This document shows positions 48,831 to 59,600 of a DNA stretch of 64,000 nt, one piece after another. This DNA is from Ficedula albicollis. Lineage: Eukaryota > Chordata > Aves > Passeriformes > Muscicapidae. The position numbers and the translations under genes are program-made. A model generated the notes under the pieces. The model saw nothing but the letters and a program-made list of their open reading frames with translations. It did no database searches and had not been told where the DNA came from. Where the stretch lies: NCBI RefSeq assembly GCF_000247815.1, contig NC_021692.1, positions 2,139,317 to 2,203,316 on the forward strand. Direction: 5' to 3'. Each line of letters begins with the position of its first letter. The first letter of the stretch is position 1.

Positions 48831-50342
48831 GGTGGAGTCCCCATCCCTAAAAGGGTTTAAAAGCCGTGTAGATATGGCACTTGGGGACATGGTGGCTTGG
48901 GCGGTGGCGGGGGAACAATTCATCTTGATCTTCAGAGTGTTTTCCACTAATTCCATGATAGCAACAGTTAGACCTGTGCTTGTTTTCAAGGTTTAATCAA
49001 TTGAATATTGCCTTTGAGAGGTTTACAGGACATTCTTCAATGTCCTGACTGTGCTTGAGCAGAAGTCATGCTTTCTCTGGCAGAAAGATGAGCAAGGTAT
49101 GTCAACAAGTGCACTGCAACTTTTCTGCTTGGAAAGAAACCTTTCCTGGACAAGAATCCTGGTTGGAAATTGTTATGTCTGCACACAATAGCTGAGTTCA
49201 GCTGTCTGAGCACAGTCAGTGCTGTAGCTGGGCCCTGCCCTTTCCTTGTGGCAGCAGAAGGCTTCAGTGTGGAGATCAGCCCTGACTTGGCTCATACAGA
49301 ACTGCGCTGGCCCAGAGCACTTTTCTGCCACTGAAAGGCCAAAATGGCAATGCCTGCTTTTGGTGAACAAAGGTGATCTGCTTCTACACCTGCAATCTGT
49401 GATTGGTGACACAGTTTTCTCAGGGCATTTCCTAACTACTCTAAAGATAATTTTTGAGTCTGTTATTGCTTCCTGAAGGTGAAACTCTACTCAGTGATCT
49501 GCGTTGGTAAATTGTGCCCTTCAGGGTGTCCCAGCTGTGGTTTTGCTTTAAAAACCCTGCAGTTCATCTGAAGATACCTTCTTTTGCAGTGGTACAAGAT
49601 GAATGGTGCCTCAAGGCATCTCTCTGCCAAAATACGTATTTACTTTTCTGTGCCAGGTAGGAACAAGTGTGAAAGGATGTTCAGAATATACTCTCTCTCC
49701 TGTTATTGATCCTTTTGCTGTTCTTCTCTGGTGGGTTTTGCTTTTTGTCATAGGAGAGAATGACTGTTTGTCCAGGTGAGTTGTGTCTGTCCTGCAGATT
49801 GACAGGCCCTTTCTTCTCTCTTGCTGTCTGGCACTAAACTGGGCTTGTGTAAATTGCCAGATGTGAGCTCTCTGAGAAGGGTGAGCTGTGAAAAGGGGCA
49901 AAATGGACATCTGAGGGAGTATAAGGATAAGTAACTGCTTGAAAGGGACAGACATGGCTGTGATCTAATTTCTAAAGCCTTGTGCTGCTTCAGTCTTCTG
50001 CATGTCATGTCAAGTGTGCCAGAAAACAGCAAGCCTGAAGCCACAAGGAGACTGCAAGAAATCAAGGAGGTGGAGAAAGCCCAAGCACACTGAGGAGGGG
50101 AAGAAGCTGAACAGAAGCCAGCCAGACATTCCACCTCCTGGGACATGCAGGGCACCCTCAACACCATGGGACATGGCCATGGGAACCTGCTCAGCTGTTC
50201 CCACAGCAGAGAAAGAGCCTCCTGGTGACTGAAGCTCAGGGGAGGATGGTGCAAAAATGAAGAAAGGAACTCCAGACAGGAGGACTAAAAAGTAGCAACA
50301 TTTGCAACAGTTGCCTCACTCTTTGCCACCCATTTCAGTGCA
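48831..50342. other. intergenic DNA right of PPIH
   Basis: No exon or RNA gene was recognised. CCDC30, the human neighbour of PPIH on this side, was not found, although its coiled-coil exons could be missed by eye. Confidence 0.45.
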
Positions 50343-50530
50343 CGGCTTCCGTAGGGACCTGTTCAGTACTTGTCACCAAGCTTCCCAAAATAACCTGCCA
50401 CTGACCATCAAAGCCTGAAGACATCTCAGAAGACTGCGGCTTCCGTAGGGACCTGTTCAGTACTTGTCACCAAGCTTCCCAAAATAACCTGCCACTGACC
50501 ATCAAAGCCTGCAGACATCTCAGAAGACTG
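50343..50530. repeat. 94-bp tandem duplication
   Basis: Two copies, 50343-50436 and 50437-50530, each starting CGGCTTCCGTAGGGACCTGT and ending CATCTCAGAAGACTG. They are nearly identical, with one clear difference (GCCTGAAG versus GCCTGCAG). The 111-bp repeat follows directly. Confidence 0.92.
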
Positions 50531-50752
50531 TTGACCACTAAACCTGACATTTATGATTGAAACAATAAAACCATCAAACCAAACCCAGTCCCAAGTGGTG
50601 CTTCTAATTGTTCTATAGAAAGTTTGGCCATGCAAGAAACGTTGACCACTAAACCTGACATTTATGATTGAAGCAATAAAACCATCAAACCAAACCCAGT
50701 CCCAGGTGGTGCTTCTAATTGTTCTATAGAGAGTTTGGCCATGCAAGAAAGA
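50531..50752. repeat. 111-bp tandem duplication
   Basis: Two copies starting TTGACCACTAAACCTGACAT at 50531 and 50642, with about three differences. An AATAAA lies in each copy. The unit length is a multiple of three, so a minus-strand frame repeats a 37-residue block; I do not regard it as a gene. The adjoining 94- and 111-bp duplications may be part of a mobile-element terminus. Confidence 0.9.
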
Positions 50753-51910
50753 ACAGACAGGATTTTTTGAGGTTTGTTTAACTCAAGACTTCCTTTATGA
50801 ATAGTCCCCTGTGATGCAAAAAGGTGGGAACTTTGTACAGCTTTATTGAAAGAGCATGCAGAGATCTCAGGGAGAAAAAATTCTCAGGAAAAATGTCTCC
50901 CGGGCTGCTGGATCAGATGCTCAGCTCCCCTGTTTGTAGGTCATGTTGTCCCAAGAGCAACTTGCAGGGAGAGATGTCTCTGCAAGAGAGACAGGGGAAC
51001 CAAGAGACTGCAAACATGGACACTGACAGTCCCCATCAACAGGGCTGTTTGGTGAAGCAGGTAGGTTTCCACTCTTTTATTCCTCCTTTTGGTAAAGAAA
51101 GTGGTTTCCTGGCAGACTCCATTTGGAGATCCCAGGGGTGCTGGGGAGGGGGTGTCTCTGTCCTATTGGGGGGATTCTGGGGGTCTTTGCCTCTTCTAGG
51201 GAGCCTCAGATGTGAAGGGGTTCCCTGCCCTCATTGTGGGGGTTCCACAAGTGGTGGGGGGAGGTTTGCCCCTTGCTGCATTTGAGGGTGCTGTGTGGGG
51301 ATATTTGTGGGGAGTGTCCTGAATGCCTGTGTCACCTCCACTCTGGATTTTGGTTGTGGTCATTGCTTCTGGGTGAGTCACCACCAGCTGCTGCTTACAG
51401 TGGCTTTGGGGCATTCTTGGGTTGTTTTGTCCTTCCTCAAAAATCTCCTTGCAGGGATATCCAGCTGCTTTGGGGACTACTTTGTGCAGCCAGCAATCTT
51501 GGTGCAGGTGGTGGTGAAGCTGAGGGTGGCCACACCATGGCACCAGCACCACCCAAGAGAAGCCACAGTTTGTGTGGCTTGTGAGCAGGCAATGCCAAGT
51601 GCTGGGAGAGCCTCTGCAGCTCCATTCAAGGCCAAGGAATAGACCACTGGGAACCACTGGGTGAGTGGAAGCTTTAGTCAAGCCCTGCCAGCTTAAATTT
51701 AAGACATTCCTCTGGCCCACAAGTTGTAAGGATAGCATTATTAGGTGTATTTATAAAATGAGTTATTTGTTAGACAGGTGATAACATGAAAGATTTTAAT
51801 CAGAGTTACTATTCAGTATAAAATTAAAGGAACTACTAGTAGATTATATAGGACAGTGCAAGATATCAAGGTACCTATATTAAAGCTAACAAAAAAAATA
51901 GTGCTAATTA
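50753..51910. other. intergenic DNA, no gene recognised
   Basis: Contains open frames of up to 180 codons on both strands (for example 51738-51196 minus) that overlap each other and show no known domain. Composition is G-rich on the plus strand between 51.1 and 51.5 kb. Confidence 0.4.
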
Positions 51911-52286
51911 TGAGTCAAATGTAACTTACTACTGAGATTATTATTATTAATGTACACAGAGTTCTTTTACTCAGTCTTTAGAGGAGTACTTAGAAAGCAG
52001 ACATCCCTGTTGTGGGGAGAAACTGCACACATTTCTAGAAAAATGTGCAGAAGATTTTTTGCTTTGTGTAAGTTTGGTGTAGCTTTTATAGGTTGTCATG
52101 AGTCAAATGTAACTTACTACTGAGATTATTATTATTAATGTACACAGAGTTCTTTTACTCAGTCTTTAGAGGAGTACTTAGAAAGCAGACATCCCTGTTG
52201 TGGGGAGAAACTGCACACATTTCTAGAAAAATGTGCAGAAGATTTTTTGCTTTGTGTAAGTTTGGTGTAGCTTTTATAGGTTGTCA
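51911..52286. repeat. 188-bp tandem duplication
   Basis: Copies 51911-52098 and 52099-52286 appear identical, starting TGAGTCAAATGTAACTTACT and ending TATAGGTTGTCA. Confidence 0.95.
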
Positions 52287-52707
52287 AGTGAGGTGTCTGT
52301 CAGTCAGAAATCCAGCTTATCTTGCCAAATTTCACTTCAACAGTAAGGTGTTTTTTGGCAGTTGGGAGATACCAGACTAATGTCAACCCTATGGCACCAG
52401 AATAATTAGTACAAGACAGCTTGTCCTGTTTGAGTTATCTGACCACTTAACAAGTTACACGTAAGTTTTTGTGGGGTGTGAGATTCCCTGATACAGGGGA
52501 AAAAACAGATAACCCAAGTTTTCTGGAGTTTATGTTGTTATTGAGCCTGGGGGTGGGGTCCTCCGTGCTGTGATGGTGGAAAGTGCCAGGCCTTTGCCAA
52601 GTGCTGTGCCAGCCCTGGATGAGAAGCTGGGACACCCCTCAAGTCTTGGCAGTACCAAACTCCCCTGGCAAATAATCAGTTTAAATGCTCAGTTTTTGGC
52701 AAAACTA

Positions 52708-52713
52708 TTTATT
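52708..52713 (-). terminator. HIPK4: poly(A) signal of the HIPK4-like gene
   Basis: Minus-strand AATAAA six bases after the stop codon of the predicted last exon. Its position supports the two-exon model over read-through of exon 1. Confidence 0.65.
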
Positions 52714-52719
52714 GGGGGA

Positions 52720-54652
52720 TCAATGTGAGAAACAGAGCCGGTAGCATCTGGCACAGTATGTTCTGTTGCAGCCCTGGCTGTTGTCTCCACCAGCAAGGCG
52801 CTGGGTTTTGGCTGTTGGGGTGCTTGAGGGTGAGGAAGAAGAAGGTCTCTTGCAAGCTCTGGGCTGCTGGAGCGAATGCAAGGGTTGCTGTGGGGTCTCA
52901 GTGGTGCTGGGAGTGCCACTGGCTCTGTGGTAGAAGCGTTCTGAGCACTGCAGGGGGGTCCCAGCCCAGCCTCTGAAGCCCATTCTCCAAATCCCTGGGG
53001 GCTTGGGGTTGCGCCACATCACCAGAGCTGTCTGTGGTGGGGAACAGGGGGAAAGCATGGGGAGGGGGTGAGTGTTACCTCCTTTTCTGTGAGGACCTCG
53101 GGCACCCAGGGACATGTGGCACCAGGAAACCCAAGTATGTAAGGGACCCCAAGCAGCCTTTGTCCCAGAGTGCCCATGCCCAGGAGCCCCCTCCCTGTAC
53201 CTTGGCACAGGATGAGCTGTAGCATCTTCCAGGCAGGTTCTGTTTCATGATGCCACCAAGGACTGGGCTGCCATACCAGTGGCTGTACCGTTTCATTCTG
53301 CTGGGAGACCCCAGCACGGTCAAGTGACCCTTGGTGGGCTCCATCTGGGGACACCAGTGGTGCTGACAGTACTGACTTCCACAGTGGGTGGGGCTGGAGG
53401 CTTGGCAGAGGTCCTGCTGACACTTGTCACTAGTGTCCCCAGCTGGCTCAGCCAGGCTGAGCCCATCCATCTGGGCAGTGGCCTTCTGGATCCCCCCCTG
53501 ACTGGCAGGGATGAAGGCACCTTTCTCTGTGCTGGGGAAGATCTTGGCTATGCTGGAATCCTTACAGGATACCCTCAGGTCTTCCTGACTGAGCTGGTAG
53601 TACCGGGTGGCCTCGAATCTGGTCTTCACCTCCTGCATGGAGATGAAGGGATGGTGAAGGGCAGCACTGGGTGTGATTCGCTCATGAGAGTCCCAGGTGA
53701 GCATCCTCTTGAGCAGCTCCACCATCCTGTACAGATCACAGCGCTTGGCCAGCTCCTCCTGGTCAGGATCAGCCGTCGGGCAGACATTCACCACCGCCAG
53801 CTGATCCAGTGAGGAAAAGATATGCTCCCTCCTCTCCATGGGCTTTGCCATCACCTTCCTGGGTGGTTTGAGCTGCCAGGTACCGCTGGAACATGGCACA
53901 CGTTGGAAGAAGGACCGTGTCTTCTGAGCAGCGTAGAGCAGCTCAGCCCGGGGTAGCCCCAAGGTGGAGCAGATGTAGCATATCTGGTCATACTCATCAT
54001 TGCCAGGGTAGAGGGGCCAACCCAAGTGGAGCTCGGCCATCACACATCCCAAAGACCAGATGTCCACCTTCTCACAGAAGGGCAGCCCCAGCAAGATCTC
54101 CGGTGCCCGGTAGAAGCGGGTTTGGATGTAGGGCTCCTGCACATGGCACACCTCAGGGAGGAGGATGGCCGAGCCGAAGTCAACGAGCTTGATGCGGAAT
54201 GGATAGCGGGCATGGTCCACCAGCATGATGTTCTCTGGCTTAAGGTCAGCGTGGATGATGGAGAGCTCCTTCAGCTTCAGCAGGGCCAGCAGCACCTGCG
54301 CTGCGATGGTGCGGATGTGGCGCACCGGCAGCGGTGAGAAGTTGCTCTGCTTTTGGAAGTCAAAGAGGTTTTGCTGCAGCAGCTCGAAGACCAGGTAGGT
54401 CCAGACCGTGTCACTGAAGGACTCGAGGAAATGGATGATGTGAGAGTCCTTTGTGTCCCCCTCCCTCAAGGCCTGCAGCAGCCTCAGTTCATTCTTCACT
54501 ATTTGGCCATCGTGATCACAGTTCTTCAGGATCTTGATGGCCACCATCTCCCCAGTGCTCCTGCACTGCCCCTGCATCACCTGTCCAAAGGTCCCCTTCC
54601 CCACCATGGCCATTATGTCATAGCACTCGGCACCTACCACTAGTGTCACCAT
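52720..54652 (-). CDS. HIPK4: HIPK4-like protein kinase, two coding exons
   Basis: Ser/Thr (dual-specificity) kinase of the DYRK/HIPK family. Exon 1 is 54652-53201; the donor GTACAGGG follows CAK. Exon 2 is 53031-52720 after a CCACAG acceptor, in phase 0, giving 587 aa (human HIPK4 is 616). The chosen ATG has a strong CCACCATGG context and lies nine residues before CYDI, as in human; an in-frame ATG at 54703 would add 17 residues. Kinase features: glycine loop GKGTFGQV (18-25), Lys40 in VAIKILKN, IHADLKPEN with Asp136, DFG at 158-160, and activation-loop Tyr175 in EPYIQTRFYRAPEI. The matches LVFELLQQNLFDFQK, FCEKVDIWSLGCVMAELHLG and MLTWDSHERITPSAALHHPF point to HIPK4 rather than HIPK1-3. All catalytic residues are intact. 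The C-terminal third is Ser/Pro-rich and poorly conserved. The whole kinase domain is one exon, which suggests retroposition. Human PPIH has no such neighbour. Confidence 0.82.
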
Positions 54653-54939
54653 GGTGGGTTGGCTCCTCACCAGGGACTCAGGATCCTCCAGTTCAGCACC
54701 CACTGGGGACTGGAGACACTTAACTGTCCCAAGCCAGCCTCACAACACTGTGGGTTCCAACATTACCATGACAGCACATGATGTCACAACACAAGCAGCC
54801 TGGGTGGAGGAACCCCCTGAAATGCAACAATGGCCCCTCTGAATCCAGCCCTGCTCTCCCCAAATCCATCCACAAACCCAAGAACACAGTCCTGGTCCCC
54901 CCAAAATGGGGTGGGGGGTCCTGTTTGCAGGCAATGGAG

Positions 54940-55610
54940 ACTGCAAATGGAGAGATTCCAATCTCTGCAGTGGTAGATTTTAATATGTTAACGCCTCTAT
55001 TGAGAGGAGCTCCAGCTATGCTAAAAAATCATATGTTGGGGAGACAAAATCAAAAGAGATGTAATTTATAATGAAGCTTTACAAGATCCACAAGCCCCAA
55101 GTAGACCTATTCCCACATGGGTAGAACTCCTGCATGATATTGTAAACCATGTGAGAGAGATGGGCTGGAAACATCACAAAAGAAGCCCAGGTATGGAAAT
55201 GCAAAAACCCCCTAAAAAACAGGTGAGAACTGTTAAACATAACAGACCTGAGAGAAATTAGCTATGGAGAACTGTTTTGGCTTTAGGAATGCCCAGAAGT
55301 ACTTTCAGGGAGCAACCAATGTAACAGCAGAGCCAATCCAGACCATGCAAAGTGTGTGTGGGGGAAAATGGCAGATTCAAACCCAAACCCTTTACAAAGG
55401 AAAAAACCCCAAAACTTAAGTGCTGGGTGAACTTTGGGCCTCACTTGGCATATTCCTGCATATCAATCCTGCATATCACCAGTATTGCATATCAATTATT
55501 TTCTGATAAGGATGGCCCCTATGTTTATTTGGCTGTAGGAGTAAAGAGACAACCTTTAACATTCTTAATTGACACTAGAGCTCAAAATCAATTTGATTAC
55601 CTGTAAAGAA
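54940..55610 (+). mobile_element. decayed endogenous retrovirus fragment (gag/protease region)
   Basis: Broken plus-strand frames in A-rich codons include a gag-like stretch near 55070-55260 (PIPTWVELLHDIVNHVREMG) that meets an in-frame stop. A protease-like stretch near 55520-55600 reads QPLTFLIDTRAQ. The usual retroviral protease motif is D-T-G-A; here the Gly is Arg, which should abolish catalysis, and a stop follows soon after. The arrangement resembles gammaretrovirus-like elements, but the class is uncertain. Stops and frame breaks make it inactive. No flanking LTR pair was recognised. Confidence 0.6.
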
Positions 55611-55720
55611 GCCAAAAAAATTTAACAAAAATTAATTAATAGAAAAGTGTTACTCTTTAATTAATAAGTAAATAATTAATTTAAGTTTAATTAATTTAAT
55701 TAAATTTAAGTTTAATGCTT
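55611..55720. repeat. AT-rich TTAATTAA-type low-complexity tract
   Basis: Dense TTAATTAA, AATTTAAG and TTTAATTA words with no coding content, directly after the retroviral fragment. Confidence 0.8.
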
Positions 55721-56149
55721 GAACCTAAGTAATGCTGCATTCACTTGAGGTTCTGCAGCTAAAGATGTCTAATTTGCTTCCACCTCAGCCACGTGGATGG
55801 TATATGAATGTACAGAGCAGCTGCTCTTGAAACAAAGAAATTCTCTCAAGAGCAATGAGTAGCACTGTTAAGCAGGCATTCTTTATTTACAGGGCTGGGG
55901 CCACACCATGAGTGCTCCCAACCACTGGATGAACTAATGCAGTTTATATTTATATTTATAAGGCTGTTACATATTCATTACACAGAGAAAGAAATCAACA
56001 ACATAAAACAAGCCTATTTAAAAAATTATTATGAATTAACAATTTCTCAGTCTTTGCTGCCATCTACTGTCCTTTCATGAGAACAGAGTCCCTCTTGTGG
56101 TCTTTGGTGATTTGTTCTTTAATTGAATTCTGAATTGGTGCATGCTCAG

Positions 56150-56620
56150 TCTCTGTTATCTTGTTTTCAAAGGTCAAAACTCAAGTGGGATCTGCTTCCA
56201 AAATTTGGTACATCCTAGGATTGTTCCCAGAAGAAAGCTGCCAGGACTAATGGGTCTGGCTGGCCTTGGTTTCCCAGATGCCACCTCTCAGCTGCCCCTG
56301 GGGCAACAGGATGCCAGGCTTCCCTTCCTGTGGAAAAGTGATGTATTTTGCAGCCAGGTGCCCATGGTTGGAGTTTGGATTCCTCATCCTAAAGCTGTGA
56401 TGGTCTGAGGATTGATAAACAGTGACAGAACCAAAGGTCTGGCTGGCCTTGGCCTCCCAGGAGGCTGTCTCTTAGCTGCCTTCATGACACTGTGGTGCCA
56501 GGAATAATTTGCTGTGGATAGGAGCCATTCTTCTTGTCCAGATACCCAGAGCCAAAATTTGGGATGCTGGGATGGCATCCACTGTCAGCTGCCTGTGAGA
56601 TGCAGAGGCTGAGCTGAGAT
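56150..56620. repeat. degenerate direct repeat of about 185 bp
   Basis: The phrase GGTCTGGCTGGCCTTGG occurs twice, near 56251 and 56436, each followed by similar CCCAG...CTCTCAGCTGCC / CTCTTAGCTGCC text and a GGTGCCAGG / GGATGCCAGG motif. This is probably an old duplicated or transposon-derived segment. Confidence 0.5.
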
Positions 56621-59600
56621 CCCATCTCATCACCAGCCCTTTCTCCAGAAGCTCTCACCCCACAGCAAGTCCTTCCCTGACCCTAACAACACATGACAGT
56701 CAAAAGGTAAATAATGATCCTAATTTAGCACAAAAAAATCCTACAGAGAGATGACTTGGCCAGGGGATGCTGTGGCAGAACCAAGAACAGAAGGCAGAAA
56801 AACCTGTTTGTCAGTTCTACGCCTTACCAGTACTGCCGTTCCTGGAAACAGCAGAATGGAAATTTGCCTGCAAATAATCCAGCTCCTATTGCCAGTTATC
56901 CCACCCAGATGCTCTTGAGGGAAAAGATGTTGTCACTTCCATGTACATTGTAAAAGACATGCTGGAATCTGTCATTGGAAGATAGAAAAAACCTTCTCCG
57001 AGTCAGAGTCTTGTGGGGACAAATAAAGTTCTATCAATTTCCAGATGAGAATTTACCTCAGAAAACTTTACAAACCTCATTGTTTCTTCCCCTCTCTATG
57101 TGAGAGCTGGCTTCCATGCACCATATCCAGATAACACATTATCTGTTGCCTTTTAAACTGATCATGCTAGTTTATCAGGATTGCTGTGCTACCCCTGTGT
57201 GATGGATTCTGTCAAACACTTCCCAGTGTGGGCTTGAGGAAGAGCAGTGAAGCACCAGGCTCCAGTGAGCAGGCAAACCACAGGGTTGCACCAAATGACC
57301 CACTGCCAGTTTGCTTCAGGAGAGGTAAAAGTGGGAGAAGACCAAATGGAGCAAGCACAGCTGGCTGCCCAGCAGGAGTGAAGGGCAGGAGAGATGAGTG
57401 GGAGGTGTGCTTGGGCTGACAGGCGTGCAGTGCTGAGCCCCATCCTGCAGGACTGGCCCTGACCCCAGAGGCAGGCAGGCACTGCAGCAGTGCAGGCAGG
57501 TCTCTGTGCTGGGGCCCATCTGCTCCACCCTCACTGCTTGTTCCAGCAAACACAGCTTTGTCTGCCCCTTGCTGTCAGAATGGGATGTTTTCTATCATGC
57601 TCCATTTGAGCCAACAGGGTCACAAGTGTGACAATGCTCCTATCAAAGAGGAGAGGATGTTCTGAGCCAGAGATCAGCTTTTGGGGAGACCCACAGAGAT
57701 GGAAATGGAAAAAGGCTACTGTGAATCTGTCCTGGAAACAAAGGGCAGTAATAAAATAACAGTTACCTTGTGAGCAGGGAGTTTGGAGAGAGTTTCTGCT
57801 CACCAAGCACCAGCACCAAGCCTGTGGCCCTGCTGGCAAGCACAGCACAGCCAGAACGTGCACATCTGGGCTGGGCAAAGCTGAGCATCTCTTCCCAGCT
57901 GGGAGGGAGTGAACAGGGTCACATCAATACACTGACATCCCAGTGCCCACAGGAATGGATCTCTAAATCCAAACAAGCTCCCCCTGAGCTCTGCCACAGC
58001 TTCTCAATACCAGGCACCTGTTTTCCAGATTCCTCCACATTGTTTCATGCCCTTCCCTTTCCTCACATTCCCTCTGCTCCTTCCCCTGTGTTGGTCTGTC
58101 CTCCAGCCCCTTCACAGATGCTGCTGATCACCTCCCCAGCACAAGATATAGCACCATCTCCTTCTCCAAAGGAAGTAAAATAACTCTTTGGTGATATAAC
58201 TTGCTCTTTTTTGTAAACACATAGAGTTGAATGTATAGCACCAGGATTGTTCTTCATTGCTACTGCTCCTCTTCCATGTGCATTAGTTGTCTGACCTTTA
58301 AGAAGGCTTTTTTTTGTCTTTTTTTTTTGCTAACTCTTAAATGCTCTTAAAGGTGCCTTCATCCTGTACAGGAAATGGTAAAGGTCTTTCCTTGGGACAA
58401 TAAAAATTTCTGATTATTCTTTCCTCTCACCACTTTCTCTGTTATCTGACTCCCCCTTTTGAAGTCACATTCCTTGATGCTGTCCTGCCCTCAGTTGTGC
58501 ATGTCCTGAGTGGATTTCTGGCACTTCATAATGAGGGCAGATCTGTCTGAAATCAGTGCACCTGTGGACATAACCATGGGAACCTGAGGTGGGCATGCTC
58601 CAGAACGAATTTTTCCCTTCAATAACCAGAAAACTCTTGCCTCTCCAAGGGTTTTATCTCACAATTAGCATGGCTCCAGCAGAAATGCAGAGTAGATTCA
58701 GAAGTATATTCTCAGCAGAATGTGTTTCCACAGTCACTGGAGGGAACCTCCATCTTTTTGTGATGGAGGCTGCACATGCAACATGCAGTGGGAGAGGTTT
58801 TGTCACTCAAGAAAGAGGCCTCTAACCTCTCCTGAGTGTGTCTGTGCAGCAGCAAGGACTGGGCATTGCAGGAACACAGGAGCTGTCTCTGTGTCTGGCA
58901 CCAAATGCCACATTAAGGAATGAGAGAATTTCTCAATTGCTCTGCTCTCTGGCCTGGATATTTGCTGTCTTTTGCCTGTTTGTTGCCTGGTCTGGGTTTT
59001 GAAGCACATAGCAGAATCACACCAGGCCTCCAGAAGTTTCTGGTTCCCAAAGGTAAGGCACTCAACTGCAGCAGAAGGAGGAGCTAAAATTCCTTCCTGC
59101 CATTGGAACCCTTGCTCTCTGCCCTCAGGTTACAAAGGCAAATGCAATAAATAAAGCAATAGTGGCTGACAGTTGTGAGCCTTCCCAGAAGGGGAAACCA
59201 ATTCATTCACAGGCTTGAAATCACAACTCATTAAACAGGCCAGGTTTGCAGTTTTGCCTGGAACTGCTCTCCCCAGGGCCCTGAGGAGTATGCAGATGGC
59301 TGTTTGAGCTTTGCACTGGCACTAATCTAACAAACCCAGGGAAGAGATGGCAGGAGCCTCATCCCTGCTCAGAGCAGGTGCAAGGAGGAGGATGTCTTGG
59401 TTTGAGGAGGGGAGGAAAGACCATGGGGATGATTGTCTCACAGCATGCACAAGCCTGTCACAGTTCTCTGGGTCAGGGGAGTTGTGCCACCTTCTCTGCA
59501 TGCCCAAAGAGCCCAAAGGCTCTGCAAGATGAGGGCAGGGCAAGCAAAATGCTTCACTTCTGTGCTCAAAGCCTTCTGTTGTTTGAGTGCACACAGTTAA

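Noticed and set aside
50426..50746. Minus-strand 106-codon frame with a repeated 37-residue block
   Set aside because: The repeat is explained by the 111-bp DNA duplication, which preserves frame by length alone. No family is recognised.
53075..53200. Unspliced C-terminus of the HIPK4-like kinase (542-codon read-through from the ATG at 54703)
   Set aside because: A good donor after CAK, a good acceptor in the same phase and a poly(A) signal right after the next stop favour splicing. The read-through tail resembles nothing known.
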